A stretch of 64,000 nt of DNA. Origin: Agelaius tricolor (Eukaryota; Chordata; Aves; Passeriformes; Icteridae). Every line of letters starts with the position of its first letter. The stretch's first letter is position 1. Under the pieces are notes generated by a model. That model did not search any database. It was not told the origin of the DNA and saw only the letters and a list, made by a program, of their open reading frames with translations. The position numbers and the translations under genes were made by a program. This document shows positions 24,032-38,100 of this stretch, piece after piece. The DNA lies in the NCBI GenBank assembly GCA_023055355.1, contig JALJCS010000024.1, positions 11,671,501 through 11,735,500 on the forward strand, in the 5' to 3' direction.

Positions 24032-27000
24032 CCATGGCTGGCTCTAAGAGCTTAAGCCCTATTCTTAAAAAACATTACTGTCCCATGACTGAGTTCCAAA
24101 TTAATCAGCTCTCCTGAGTAAGTAAATAGAAATAATTTGAGTTCACAGTGCCAGGACTGTGTTGACGACAGGCAGCTGTGTAGAAAGAAGACTCATTTTC
24201 TGTGCATCTGAAATTAAGGTGGTTTTTCTTTCAACAACTTGATAGCAGAGTGTTGAGACAAGCAAATAAAACTGCAAGGAACACCTGCAAACATCACTAC
24301 TAATCAACATCCTCAGGGTTGTGTGCAACTGAAAAAACTGCAAACCAGAGGCAGCATCAAGTGTACAAGCTTAAAAACAAAAGGTTTATTAAATGTTTTC
24401 TAAAGCAGTCCCAGATAATGAAGTACAGCCAAAGGATATTAGTGAAAACTAGAATGGCCACCTATTCCTGTAGCAGAAACACTGTTTTCCTCTTATGAAT
24501 TTCAGTGATAATGTTATGATTGGACTTGTCACTGACATTTTTACCAGAAATTGAGATTTAAACTTGGATCATTTGTCACAAGCATATTTGATATCTCTTA
24601 AGTTTTCCCCCTGGTATTATGTGATGCTTTAAAGAGATCTTATACAGACAGCCATGTCAATGAGCAAACTGTGTAATTACCCATCTGTATTCTTGTCTCT
24701 TATGTGACTTCATGATCTCTATCTATGTTAAATGCCTTACTTGTTTGAAACATGTCATCTGAGGCATGGAGCTGTTACTTTTTTCAAATTTCTACTTGAA
24801 AAATTAGTTTCTGAAAAAACTTTTCAGCAAAATTGGTTTGCTCTCTCTCAGAGTGTTTTTCAAGTTTGATTTTTAGACAGAATAATATAAATCTCTGTAG
24901 CTCCATGCAGTTGTGTTTCCAAGAAACATGAAAGTAGCTTCTAGGGATTTGTCTGCAAATATGCACCAGTTAAAATTCACTAAATAGAGTATTGCATGAG
25001 TTACAGTTAAACTCAAAAAACCCCTTGAAAACTTCATGACTACAAGGAGAAAAAAGCTCTGTACATATATGCAAATCTGAACATTTTGTTACATTTCTGC
25101 AGGCATTTTGTAAACAAAGAAGGAAAAACAAATATGTATTCCTGAGCATTTGCAGAGAAAGCTCAGAATATCTGATATCTCATTTCCTTTAATGTTATTC
25201 ACTAAGAAAAGAAAGTACCTAGAAAGCTGAACATGCAGTAATTTTCTTTATAAAGAATGCTGTTATGAATGCCACAATTCTATATAGTATTAAGATTCTT
25301 GATAGTGTCAAGACTGACCTAAGGGGATTGTATTTGATGAGAAAAAATGAAAGATAACTTCAGTTGATGCCATCCTGCCTGCACAAACATATTTTGACTG
25401 TCAAAAATTTCCAGAGCTTCTTTTACCACCACTGAGCATTAAGTCTGACCAGAAAGATTAGTCCATGTTTATATGTGATTTAGACTTGTGTACTTCATAT
25501 TACTGAATTATAAATGTTGGATTTACAGTAGAGAAATGGAAGTTACAATCAAAAGAGCATGTGTTAATGTGGAAAAGAAAAAAACCCACAAAAATTAGTT
25601 AATACAGGCTTAGGGAAATAAAAACCAAAAGGAATTAGGCTTGTCCCAAAGTCAGAAGTAGTTCAAAGAGGAGGGAGAGTACTAATAGACTGAACACTTG
25701 TAGGGATCTTGTTTCTGGCTTCCTGCAGCACTCCCTGTGCTGCTTAGACATCACTGGCAATGTCAGGCTTGGGCTGCTGCCTTCAAGAGAGGGGCAAATG
25801 TGTTCAGCCAGACACATTAATAATGATTTAACTATGAATGTAGCTTCATTTCCTTATGAAGTTAAACTAAGAATAATAGGATATCTTCTAGGGAATAACT
25901 CAGTATAATTAGAATCATGCAATCAAGAGGTAAAACAGATTTTAAAAAACTGGGACCATTACTACTCTGAATTTCAAAATAACTCACTACAATATGAGAT
26001 GTAAACTGTGGCCTCATCCTCAACACTGTTTAGCAGGGCACTGTTTCACTGACCAAAGTACTAAACTAAGCTATGAATAGCCTTTAGTTTAACCTTCCTG
26101 CTGACCTGAGTATGTCCAACCAACCTAATGGTAGCTTTTAAAAGTTAAGCTTTAATTTATTTATTGTATTGTTCATGTATATTTTATCTAAGTATTTCTT
26201 TTATTCCAAGAATTTCACAGCCTCTTGAAATCTGATTTTGTTTAAACAACATTAGTTAAAAAAGGCATTACTGGAACTTCTATGTAGAAACAAACAAAAA
26301 AAACCCCTCCCATGAGTAGGGAACATTCTTATATTTGTATTTGTGTCATGTACAAAATTCTGTTTGCAGTTCTGTGGGAAAACAGTCTCTGAGGAGTCAC
26401 AAACTATTTATCCTGTAGAACACAAAGGTGCTCTGATGGCAAACCTCAAGCAAGCCAAGGCATGCTGCTTGTTGGTAGCAAGTGAGGGCAGCTGCCTGCG
26501 GCTGTGCACCCTCTTCAGTTTCACCAGGCATTTATTTGAGGGACACCTGACCCAGGGGTGTGTGTGGGAGAGGAAGGGGACCAGGATCAGCTTGTCTGAG
26601 CAGAGTCATGAGAGGAGACCTGCCCCAGAGTGGGAAGCACAGCAGGGCACACAGTGCTCCCTGCTGCTGAACAGCCCTGCCCTCCTGGTGGCACCATGAC
26701 CTGCATTTGAACCCCTCAGAAACAGAGCATTTGTCCTCCTCTAAATCCTCCAAGGGATGAAACACAAGAAACATTTCACTTGTCATGACTGTTTACTACT
26801 TGTTGAAGTAAATGTAAAACTGATGTTTCTCTAACAGGAGCTGACGGCTCTATTTTACAATGACATATCCATGGACTTCTTGACATTTCTTATTAATATT
26901 TTGACACTAGAAGCTCTTTCCTGTGATTTAGTGTCAAAGCAGTAAGGTCATCTTGAGTTGTTTAAACACTTGCTAAATAGCAGTCTTAAAAATAAGAAGC

Positions 27001-30000
27001 CATAACACTATAAGAAAGAAACGTTCGGATCTGTCTCACTGCAGGTACACATGACTATTTCTCTCTAGCTACAGTATTTCTGCAATAATATTTATTAAAG
27101 AAATATATTGCTAGTGATTCAGTGCGGATCCTTTAGTGAAACTGTGCATTTTATTAAGAAATAACTGCTGCCATGAATGAATTTACAATTTGAATAGGTC
27201 AAACACGTAAAATCAAAGAACACAAAGCAACAGAGAAAGCAGAATAGCAATTACTGATTGTTCCTGGACCAGTCTTTATGATGTTTTAATTTCAACCAAG
27301 TGACCCCTCCTCTGACTTGAATGGTTGCCCTTCTGGCTCTGGAAAAGATCAATATGGAAAGTTGCTGACTAGCAAGAAAAGATCAGAAGGCTTCCACAGT
27401 CCATAACAGTTCTGCTCCTGGAAGGACTGTCCTAGTTACCCTGCACATCAGTCCTGCATCTGCTGATTGAAGACTGACTTCTATTTAATAATTCTATTTG
27501 TTATTTTGACTGACAGCGAACTGATTCAGTTTAACTATATGGTCAATTAGCTATTAAAATGTTAATTATAATAGCACTGTGAGTTGTTCTTAAGAAGTTA
27601 TGGCCCTATGAAGAAAATTATGCTTTATGAGATATTTCACCATCACATTTGTGAAGAAAAGAAAGAGGGAAACAAAATCTATAGTGGGCACTGCTTTGCC
27701 TAAAAGAAAACAAATAAAGATAACATAGGATCACAGGTTAGCTTCCTGATTCTGCTGAACTCTCCCTTGCATGTGCTTTCTAAAGGTTAAGTGTAACTAG
27801 GGCACACTGGACCTTTGAAAAACCAAGAGTAACCTCAGAGTAGCTCTGATCTGTGTTTGGCTGGGGAAATGCTTGTTTTAGTTCAGTTCCAGTGTTTAAG
27901 TCAATATATGCCAAAGCTGTGACACTGCTGTTAGAAGCACAAAAGTTGTCATAGACATTCGTGTCCTGATTGATTTGAGATATGGGGCTAATTTAAATTA
28001 TTCAGAGGGTTGCAAGGACATCTGTCTTGGAGCTTCTTTGTTGCTGAGAGTTTATATAACTTTATTCTTAGTGGACTTTGTACAGTCTCTGCAGTATCTT
28101 GTTTACATCTGGCTTGACTCAAATGACTGTCACATTAACTGTAAAAGCAATGTGAAAAATCAATAACTGCTACAACTCTTTATCACCATCACAAACTTTT
28201 AATGTTTGCTCTCAAAACTTTCTTTCTGTGTGCAGTTTTATGCATCAGTTGATATGGATTTTACTTTAAATCTTGTAAGGTATACCACAAGGTCTTCAGC
28301 TGAAGTGCACATTTAAGGAATAATTACTGCATACAAACGAATTTTATGGCATTGGGATGTTCCAGTCCCATATTTATGTGTGTGCATTCTTTCCTATTGA
28401 TATTTAACCTCCACATTCATCAGGCAAGCTGTTTACTTCTACAATGGCACACTTCTGTCACCTGCAGCTTCTAGTCCTCTTCTTCTGCATCCCAGCTGGA
28501 AAGTGCTTTACCTGTCTGCATGTCTCAGTGCACTTTTTTCTGTTAATAATGTTCTGATAGAGCAAAGGGTTGTGGGTTTACAGACAACAATTTCTGTTGG
28601 CTACTACAGCTGTTGCATCAAGTGGAGATGGAATCTCCTTCCAGGTGAGCCCTGCTGGAGGAATAGCTCTACACTGGTGCATGACCAGCAGCACAACACT
28701 GATAGTGCAGTTGTAGAAACATACATTTTTCATTTTCTGTAAATATTTCAGATAATACTGTAAGGTATATCTTGCACATGTACAGAACCTTCTTTATCCC
28801 TTTTTCCAAAATCAAAATAGAAATGGCCTCTCTACTATTTAGAGACTCAGTGATATTTGAGCATGTTGTTTAGATTTAGCAGACTAGAAATTCTCATATT
28901 TGCCAAATTAAGTGGAAAATTCTCAAGATTTCCAAGCTAATGAAAGCTGCAATGCCCCAGATAATTGCATACACAGCAGAAGTCTGTGTACCCATATGAC
29001 TAAGATACTCTTTTTTCCTGTTTGGAAATGTCCTTGTCCTTTTCCACTGTTGAAGGGATTTTTTCCAAAGTGCCTTCCCTAACTGTTAGAGGATTTATAT
29101 AATTTCTGGTGATTAAAAGTTCTTAGGTGCAAAAGTTAATTAGTAAAAAAAGAGCTTGCTACCAACTGCTAGTAGTAACTTGATATATTATGAATATCTT
29201 TCCTATAATTTTAAGATCTCTGCCTGGAGTGTGGTGTGTGCTGGAAATGTCTCTAAGGCATCTGCCATATGAACAGTAAACAAAATATCAGGTCTTAACA
29301 CATTTTAAACTGTTCACTGATGTAGAGGATAATCTTGTGTGATGCAAAGTCTCTGAAAGTCATATTGATGTCTGGCCATAAAGTATTGATATCTATCAGG
29401 AACTTCAATAAGAACATCAGAAAGATCACAACATGAGGCAAGGTTCACTTTATTTCCAAGGTGTTTTATCAGTTTGGTTATCTTTACTGATAATAGCTTG
29501 TTATTTTTAGAGAGAGATTGAGGATAACATTGGTTTTCATGATGACAGAAGTCTTGTAAGTCACCTTCTTTCTTCTGATAGGCAATGAATAATTGCAGGA
29601 ATAAAAGAAAACAATTTTTAGAAGGGTTACTTCCTGGGTGTTTTGTGATGCAGTTTTGAAGAAACTACATAAGAAGAAATATTTCTGTATATGACCTCAG
29701 ATAATGTTTCTCTTCACAATTGTTTTTCAGTCATTATATAGTGTGATGTCAGCATATTTGATGATCTTTAGTTTTTCTGAACACATGCAAATATCACCGG
29801 TTAGGAGTTCTTAAAGAACCCACAGAATATTTTCCAAACATATTCTTGTATTTTCCTGTCCTGTAATTAGCAGAGAGCAGAGAACAGCTTCTGGACTATT
29901 GCAGAGTGGGACCTGAAGCAGGTGCTAAACAGGTACAATTTTCTGGTTGCAATCTCAGTACTCTCTGTACCAAAACCCTGTCTCCATTGAATCATTTTGA

Positions 30001-33000
30001 TCATCTGAATCTCTCACACAGAGGCTCATTACCTATACTAGATCACATCATGTTTGTTTTTCCTTCTCTGCACACTTCCATCTTTTCCTGCTCTCTGATT
30101 ATCCTCTGCTTCCTAAGAATCATCATAATCCTGTGATCAAGCAGCTGTGGGCCATGTGTATAAAGCTACAGAAGTTATTGCATACATGTTAGTAGAAACC
30201 TATCATATGCTTATTCTTTTAATTATAGAAGGAATGGGGAACACATTGATTACAACAAAAGTCTTCAGGCCAATTAAGAAGTTCCTTATTACATGTTTTC
30301 TTTCATTTTTTTCTCACTTCATTTTTTACTATTAATTCATTGAAATATTATGGATGTCAGATTCATGCAGAAAAATTTGAGGACATATTTCATTCTACAT
30401 AAGTTTGTTCCTCTATAAGTATTCCTAAATATACTTCTACAGATGACAGTCAGTATTTTTCCTGTCAAAACTTACTCTTTATATTACAAACTTCAGCACC
30501 CTTTTGTTACAGGATAGTGGTATTTTTTACTAAGCCTGTCTCTTTCTCATGGTGACATTTTGTTTCAATAAGAAAATCTGTATAAAGTGGCTTTGTGCCT
30601 ATGGGTGAATTTATTTGAAGTGTAAAATGTCAAACTGGCAACAGCAATAATCCTGTAAATTAGGTATGTCAAATAATGTACATGTAGACTTGTGATTCAT
30701 CTAAGAGTGGAAGAATTTCTATTTCAAGAAACCTGAGTCATGAGTTCCCATTTCTTAATTGGTACTCTTGACAAAAGTAGGGAATATACCAATATAAAAA
30801 ATTTATAACTCAGAAAATATTGAGTCTAGAGTAAAACTAACACCATCTCCCAGTTCAGCAACTCTCAGAAAGAAAAAAGATGTCTCTATACATGGAACAG
30901 AGTTCATCATCAAACAATAATTTTCTAATTAGCAAACTGCTACTAAGCAATGTCCAGGAGGTGTCCTAGAGTGGTACATAAATGGATTTACATGCTGACT
31001 GCACTGTAACCTGGATTGTGCTGCATGAGCCCCTCTAGAAGAGTCACAGCCTCTGAGACGATTTCATCACACACCATCACCTCCAAGACCAGGTGCATTC
31101 TCACTGGTAAGACTGAAAATGACTGGGGAGACCATAGAGCCAGAAGGAAAACTGGATGGAACATATGGAACATGTGGAACTGGGAGGAACATCAGGGAAA
31201 ACACTCCTTACCACATGGCTGCAGCTCCTACGGCTGAAAAATCACCTTTTCACCAGAGCTGGTCCCTTATCTGTAACCTTTCCTGCCCACATTGCTGGGC
31301 AGTGCAAAGGGTAATGCTGCCCCTGGGGTTCTGCAAGTTCACTGTTGAGATAGGCACTTTCTGCTCTGTTTTGGTCAATGTGAGACAGATTGTCAAGTAT
31401 CAATCTGAACTATCTAAGTTTGGTTTGAAGGAACTAAGCTACAGAATTCTTACCTAAGCAGTTTCCCAGAAAATCTGAAGGGCAGTAAGGAGTATTAGTA
31501 AATGCTGAAAAATACAATTTTTTCTTATTCTATTCTTTCAGCTAGAACATTTCAAAATTAGAATTTTCTCTATGAAAGGAGAAGAAATTTTGTCTAAGTA
31601 ATGAATTTAATTTCAGCTATTTGCTCTAAGTACAGTGCCAACAATTTTCCTTCCTCTGAGAAGACTTAGAATTTTCCTGCAATGACAAAATGGGTTAGGG
31701 CACTGTTCAGTTCCTATTGAAGCTTTGCCACTCCTTACTCTTTATTTGAGTCTTCTCCTTGGTGTAGCAGTGTCAACATGCCTTAAACACCAGCCATGCA
31801 CTCTACAATTTGCATATGTAGTATCTAGAAAACTGTGGTATTGTGTTACTCTATTTTTGCAATATGGATGTACTGTAACTTTGTGCTATGCAACATGCTT
31901 TGCAACACTTTACCTGCCACTTTTTGCACTGCAGTGCAGAAATTTCAGCAGTAACTATTCTCTCTTAACAGAGAAATAAATAGCTTTGTTGGATTTATAA
32001 GCCACAATTAAATTAAAGATGCTACTGTCCAAAAAGAAAGAAGGAAAAGGGTAATTAATTTAAATTATTACTTTTTATATGTAGACCATGTTAATCCTGT
32101 GGTGTACACAGAAAATAGGGGTTTTCTCCTTCTCTCAAATTTTTGTGCTTCCTGAGGAATGACACTGTTCTCCAGAATCACTAAACAGCTATTGCACACT
32201 GCTTCCCTCTGAACTTTCTCTTGGACTCATCATTATTGTCATTCTCTGCATTTGAGGAAGTAAGATAATTACAGTAGATATATAAACCTAAATTATCTGG
32301 AATTAGCTACACCCAACTACACCAGTGCCACCTGGTAACATCACATGGTAATGTCACTTCACAAAGATTAAAGTAAGCTATGGATTAATATTCTATCCTG
32401 AACTGAATACTGGCCATAAGATAGGTCAATAGCCTTCAAACACTTTAGTGATCCTTTAGAGGATGGGACAGAGAGCATCAAGCCCCAGGATATCAGCACC
32501 AAAAAATCCAAAACTGAACCCAATTAGTCAAATAACTGCCAGAAGTAGAACTAGTTTGTAGTTCAGACACACTAGAAGAAGATTTCTGTAAGGGAGACCT
32601 GAAAGAGTTTTGTGGCATTCCCAGTCACCAGCACCAACACAGGGACATGCAGGCACCAAAAGAAAGCATCCATCAAAGGAATCTAAATACAGCTACTACA
32701 CCTTGCTGCTTCTTGGGCACAATGTCAATATTTTGCCAAAACCTTGATGTCTGCAAACCTCCCAGGGAAGGCTTACAGGTAGAGGAAGCCATCCAAATGT
32801 GTGTTTTTCCTCTTATCTTGTAATGAATTAATTGCTTTGCACAGGCTTCTTTCTGTTTATTTTCAAAGTCAGTGTAAGTTTTCCAAGCTCTGCTAAAAAT
32901 GAAATATTGTCAACAGCAGAACTAGAGACTAAGCGTATCTTTAAGTGACCCTGGTTGCCTGCCCTCTTTCTTAGGTGTTAAGAAGTTGAAACATTATTCA

Positions 33001-34039
33001 GAGCTGGCTATTAGCCAACCTGCATTCATATACCACTCTGAATTTATTTTTCAGACATTCCTTGGTGTTAAATGGTATAAAGTACATCACATTGTTTGCG
33101 AAGAAATCTCACCTTTATGATCCCTTTTATTTCTGCCTAATTGTCTAAGATAAGAATAGCTTGCTGTGCCTGAGGGGGAAATTTTCCATTACTGCTGAAG
33201 AGATAAATGGTAGAAAGCAAAATGAACTTAGCTCATTACAGCCTCTTGAAAAAAAGGCAAATTGGTCTTCAGAAATGATATAATAGCACTGACACTTTTA
33301 ATAGTCTGGAGTTCAGATGTGGCTTTTTATATATTTTTTCCATAAAGTATTATACAAACAATTACAGATGCTGGCAATAATGAATGGTACTTAGTTTCTT
33401 TTACTAGCTTTATTCTGTGAGTTCCAGGGGGAGGAAAATGGTTTTACCAATAACCATTTTAATGAGGAGAGAAAGGTTACTTTTAAAGAAACATAACATA
33501 CATTTCAGGGTGTTTCTAGTCTTAATCTCTATAATAATTGCACTAATGCATTTTGATCTACTATGCAAGTGCATAAAATGCTTAGCACGGTGAAAGCTAG
33601 ACAACTTATTTGATATTTTAAATATCTGGTGAGCTTTGCAAGACAGGTTTGAAAAAAATATTTCTTTCTTAGTACAGAACATAATTCAGACTAATGGTCA
33701 GTCTTTGTACTTGGGAATCATTTGGATCAGTTACTTCCTAACATATTTTCATTGTGCTGTGTATCATGTGCTTAGCAGGTAGACATTGATTGGCTGGAGT
33801 ACTGACTGATATTACACCATTTCATGTGACAGATGAAGGGTTTGAGTATCCTTACAGCAGAACTATAGATGAGTTAATAGAGGTAATGAATGGGATTAAT
33901 CTCAAAAATCCATCCTGAAAAAGGAGGGAAAGCTTATCTCTTACATGTATCACATAAGTTTACTTTGCTGTATTGTTTCAGACTAATGGAAAGGATTTTG
34001 TAAATCTATTGAATACAGACATTTTGAATAAAAAAATAA
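24032..34039. other. 10 kb of AT-rich DNA, no gene or repeat family recognised
   Basis: I find no CR1, LTR or long tandem array. Open frames of up to 118 codons (26343-26699, plus) and 112 codons (31119-31457, plus) lie in the GC-richer islets near 26.5 and 31.1 kb. Neither shows a domain, signal peptide or recognisable family. If host exons or conserved non-coding elements are present, I cannot see them without comparative data. Confidence 0.6.
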
Positions 34040-34061
34040 ATATATATATATATATATATAA
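34040..34061. repeat. (AT)n microsatellite
   Basis: An uninterrupted AT dinucleotide run of about 22 bp within an A-rich flank. Confidence 0.95.
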
Positions 34062-35051
34062 ATTTATTAAAAGACAAGGATTTTGCTGTTAACATATACA
34101 CCAGTTCAGGAGCACTCCTAACTATTTAGATAAAAAATCTTGACTTCAGTAGGATTTAAATTCTGGGTTAGACAGGTTTTTAAAGCAATGCTGAGCAAAG
34201 GACTTGACTTGAGGGCATAAGATTAAGATGATTTTTCTGACAGTTTTTAATTCCATTTGCTCAGAGGTCTGCATCTGACAGCCATTTTTTATCAATTTCG
34301 TTTTCCAAAAACAAAGAAAAACATCTGCAAAGTGTAGTTTGCACACGACACTCATTCATACAAAAAAAGTTGGGTTCACAGATTGACATTTGCCATGAAC
34401 ATTTTGATTGTACTGATTAGCACATATTGTGGGAAATGCCTGCATTTTTATGTAGCCTGAGGAGAGCTTAATACATTGCAGGTACTACCTAGGTAGAATG
34501 CAGTAGAGTGAAAACAATAATAATAATTCACAGATATTCAATTATTGCCTTACACAACATTACACACATTTTTATGGATACTTATAACTAGAACAACACA
34601 AGCTCATTAGCAATGGGAGAGGTACTTTAAATTATTTTATCAAAATGATTAATGCTACTTTTCCAATCTTATTGAGGTCAAATGTGTGCATTCATTTATG
34701 TGAATAAAAAAATTCATAATAAAAAAAATTATATTTGGCACAAATAAATTTGTTATGTCACCTTGCTTATTCAATTCTCCCTCTTCCCCACAAGCAACCT
34801 CTGTTCTCTAGGAGGAACAAGGTCATACCCTCTAAATCTTAAAAACACAATTTGCAGTCCTTCTATGTACATGGCTCTAATGGGAAGGGAAAGGAGGTCC
34901 TGAGAATTGTGGAGACTATTTTTGCATTCATGTCATGCCAGGTCACCAAACAAAGCATCCCTGAAGGTATCCCATGGCTCCAAAGATGCCAGGTGCCTGG
35001 GTTTTCTCCACACTTATGGCCTTTTGACCTCAATCTTCTCTTTTTCTCTTG
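34062..35051. other. AT-rich DNA, no gene seen
   Basis: Unique-looking sequence. Long open frames at 34852-35283 owe their length to the pyrimidine tract that follows and are not supported as genes. Confidence 0.65.
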
Positions 35052-35137
35052 CTTTCTTTTCTCTCTCTTTTCTCTTTCTTTTCCTTCCTTCCTTCCTTCC
35101 TTCCTTCCTTCCTTCCTTCCTTCCTTCCTTCCTTTCC
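35052..35137. repeat. 86-bp pure pyrimidine tract with (TTCC)13 core
   Basis: The plus strand has no purine over 86 consecutive bases. The first 29 bases are mixed C/T, then TTCC is repeated 13 times (35081-35132). Frames reading through the core give Phe-Leu-Pro-Ser or Lys-Glu-Gly-Arg repeats on opposite strands, which are artefacts of the microsatellite. Long mirror-symmetric pyrimidine runs of this kind can form triplex (H-) DNA. Confidence 0.96.
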
Positions 35138-35190
35138 ACCACTTCCTTCCGCAACTTCCTTCTGCCACTTCCTTCCGCCAATTCCTTTTT
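35138..35190. repeat. Degenerate 13- to 17-bp repeat derived from the pyrimidine tract
   Basis: Three to four imperfect copies of a CCACTTCCTTCCG-like unit follow directly on the (TTCC)n core, suggesting local slippage and divergence at its edge. Confidence 0.75.
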
Positions 35191-38100
35191 CCTTTTCAAT
35201 TTCTCTGCCTCATAATTTCACCTAATTTTTCTAGTTTCTGTGTCCTTGCTACTTTCAGGCAGATTTTCATTTTTTCAAGGTGAGCTTTAACATTGTCCTG
35301 CAGGTTACAACTCAGATACACTGGAGCCAGAATAAGAACAACAAACACAAGAAACTGTGACTGCTATCTACATGGAAGGAGGGCTGCACATGCTTCACTC
35401 TGAAGGCTATGTCAGCACAGAACAAATGTAATTTCTTTCAAACATTTCTTGAATTTGTACCCTCTTCAGCATCAGAGGCTCAGTTATTTAACACACTTCT
35501 TCCACAGTAAGTCAGCAATCCTTGCCACAGCCCCCAGCTGATGCTGCAACACAAGGGCCCAGTAATTAACCCTAGACATCAGCACATTTGTACAGGCTTG
35601 TTACAATCTGGAGGGGTTATCTCAACAACCACATTTCTTACCTTTGCTTGGCATATCTGACTGACACAGATTTCTCCCCCATAGTTACCAGATTTCTGGA
35701 GCCCCAAACAATATGTTTCCTCTAAGTCAGCAGTCAGACACAGAATTTATGTGTAAAATATATATATGTGTCCATGCTGCAGTGAGATATGTGACTGCAA
35801 CAAACCTGCATGTCCCAGGTCATCTTGCAGAGATCCTCTGTGGATGCCAGGCTGCAGGATGGTTCTCCCTCTCTTGCTCTCCTGACCAGCTGGGCACTGT
35901 TCACCTTTGACATTTTAACAATGGCATTGTTAGCACTGTACTGTACCTGAACCCTAAACTCTCCTGAGAAACCTGTAATTAGTGCAGCATCAGTCCTCTG
36001 CTAATGTCCCATGCATGACTAATACAGCCAATTTTCAGTTCAAAGCTTGATTCTTACAGCCAGAGGAGTTCAGTGAGTCTCAGCATTTCCATCTCTACCT
36101 GCCCTAAATGCCAGCTCGGTGTCACTGGCAGGTTTGGCACGCTGCATGTTGAACTCAGTACTGCCAGCAGCTGCACAGGTACCAGCCTGGAGTAGCTGAC
36201 AGCTACCCAGGGCACAGCTGCAGGGTGACAGTCACACCTCTGGGTTTCAGTGTCAGCACTCCCTGCACTGACAGCAGTGAGGAGGTGACATGAGGCAGAG
36301 GGAGTAATACTCCCTCCAAACCAGCTTTTAAATGGTGTGAAACTGGCCTAAAACAGTTTATTTTCAAGGTGAGAGGTGTACAAAATTAATTTTTATGCTG
36401 ATTCTACAATTCTTCCAGTCTTCCTTAAGGCACAGATTTCTGTTCAAATGGTTTAGTGATACTATCCATCAGAGGGTTCAGCCTTTGCAATATGTTTCAC
36501 AATAGTCCCTAGGTTCAACTCAGGAACAATATATCATTTTGGTATTGCTTTATAGCCTGTTGTCAGCTGTATATTTATCATATTTATCATATTTATTGGG
36601 AAAGGATGTGTGAAATTTCTAATAATCAATATTACATTGACTGTAGCAAATAGAAACAAAAATAAAGAGGCATATTAGTGAAAGGAATATCATAGAAGTA
36701 GTCATCAAGAAGTGCTAAAATTGGCTGTCAATCTAAACTCAGTAACTTCAAGTGACAAAGTTAGAAATTGCTCACACACTTACTGATATTCCTAAGGTTG
36801 GAAGTGTTAATACTCAAGGCAGAGAAACTGTCTACCCTTTCTGTAGCCTTCAGGATCAGGGATCTGCATGACAGACTTCTTTTTTTCTTTTTGAAGTTTA
36901 AATCCTTAGCAATATATGTATCGTAGTCACTACTGTGCAGATACATCTGACCCAGCTTTAAAATATCCTGTTAAAGGACCTGTAGTAGATCAGCTGTGGT
37001 ACATAGTAGAAACAGCTCTGTGTGCACTATAATCTGTAAGAAAACCAAATTAAATTAGCAAGAAATCTAGTCTGATGTCATGCCACATCATTTTAATCCA
37101 TACACTGTTACCACACCACACTGTTTATCCACAACAAGACAGTGGTGGTACACTTTGCTAGAATAAATGTGGTTTAGGTGTGCTGGTGCAGAAACACCAG
37201 AGTCAAAAATTGTGAATCTCCAACAATTACTGACTAGGGTCCTCATCTGTAAAAAAAAATACACAATTAATTAAGCAAGTGAGAACACTGCCAAAAGAAA
37301 GCATGGAATAAGATATAAGTGCTGTGTGGAATCAGATCTACCTTGCTGTAAAGCTATAGGACATCAAGTACACCAGAACTTCTAGCTAAATTATGATGGG
37401 TCCCAGACCAAAGCTCTTTTCTACTCTGATAAAATAGGAAGGGTTAAGGTGAAGAAAAACACTGAATTGCCTGGTAGGAATCTCCTTTTCTAGTAAAATA
37501 CAGGTAGATTTGGTAGTCCCTTATATAGCAGACTCCATAGGCTTCCTAGGAACTTGCTTCATAACATGATCAAATTAAATTTGAGAAAAAATAGAATTAT
37601 AATTTAAGAAGTAAAAAAGGTGTTTATGCCATATGAATCACTAGAAGAAAATTTTTCTAGAAATTTAATGCAACTTTCCTCTGTACTCATAGTGTGAACA
37701 GGATTATTATTGATCTACAAGAGACACACACCAGCAACTCCACAATCTCTGCTCCTTCACCTTGTCCTCCTTTGGGTCAGTATCTTGTAGAGAAGAATGG
37801 AAAAATGTGTGTACACAGGGTAGAAACAGCATGGAGCAAATCCACACTCATAAGAGTAATTTCTTCTGGGGAAACAGCTCCTCACAGCTCAAAACTCAGC
37901 TTTCTATGTAAAAAAACCAATATTTGTGCTTAAGAAAAAGGTTGAATCAGTCCACCTTCTTACTAAAGAGATGAAAAATATCACCGTTGTTTTTATATTG
38001 TTATTGTGTATGGTAAATAACTATTAAGCTAACCCTAGAAACATAATAAATAAATCTGTAAATTGTTTCCATTACCACAAATGCATGAAAAAACACTGGA

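Noticed and set aside
34852..35283. 143-codon frame with Phe-Leu-Pro-Ser repeats and its Lys-Glu-Gly-Arg antisense
   Set aside because: The repeats are a direct translation of (TTCC)n, with no conserved flanking sequence.
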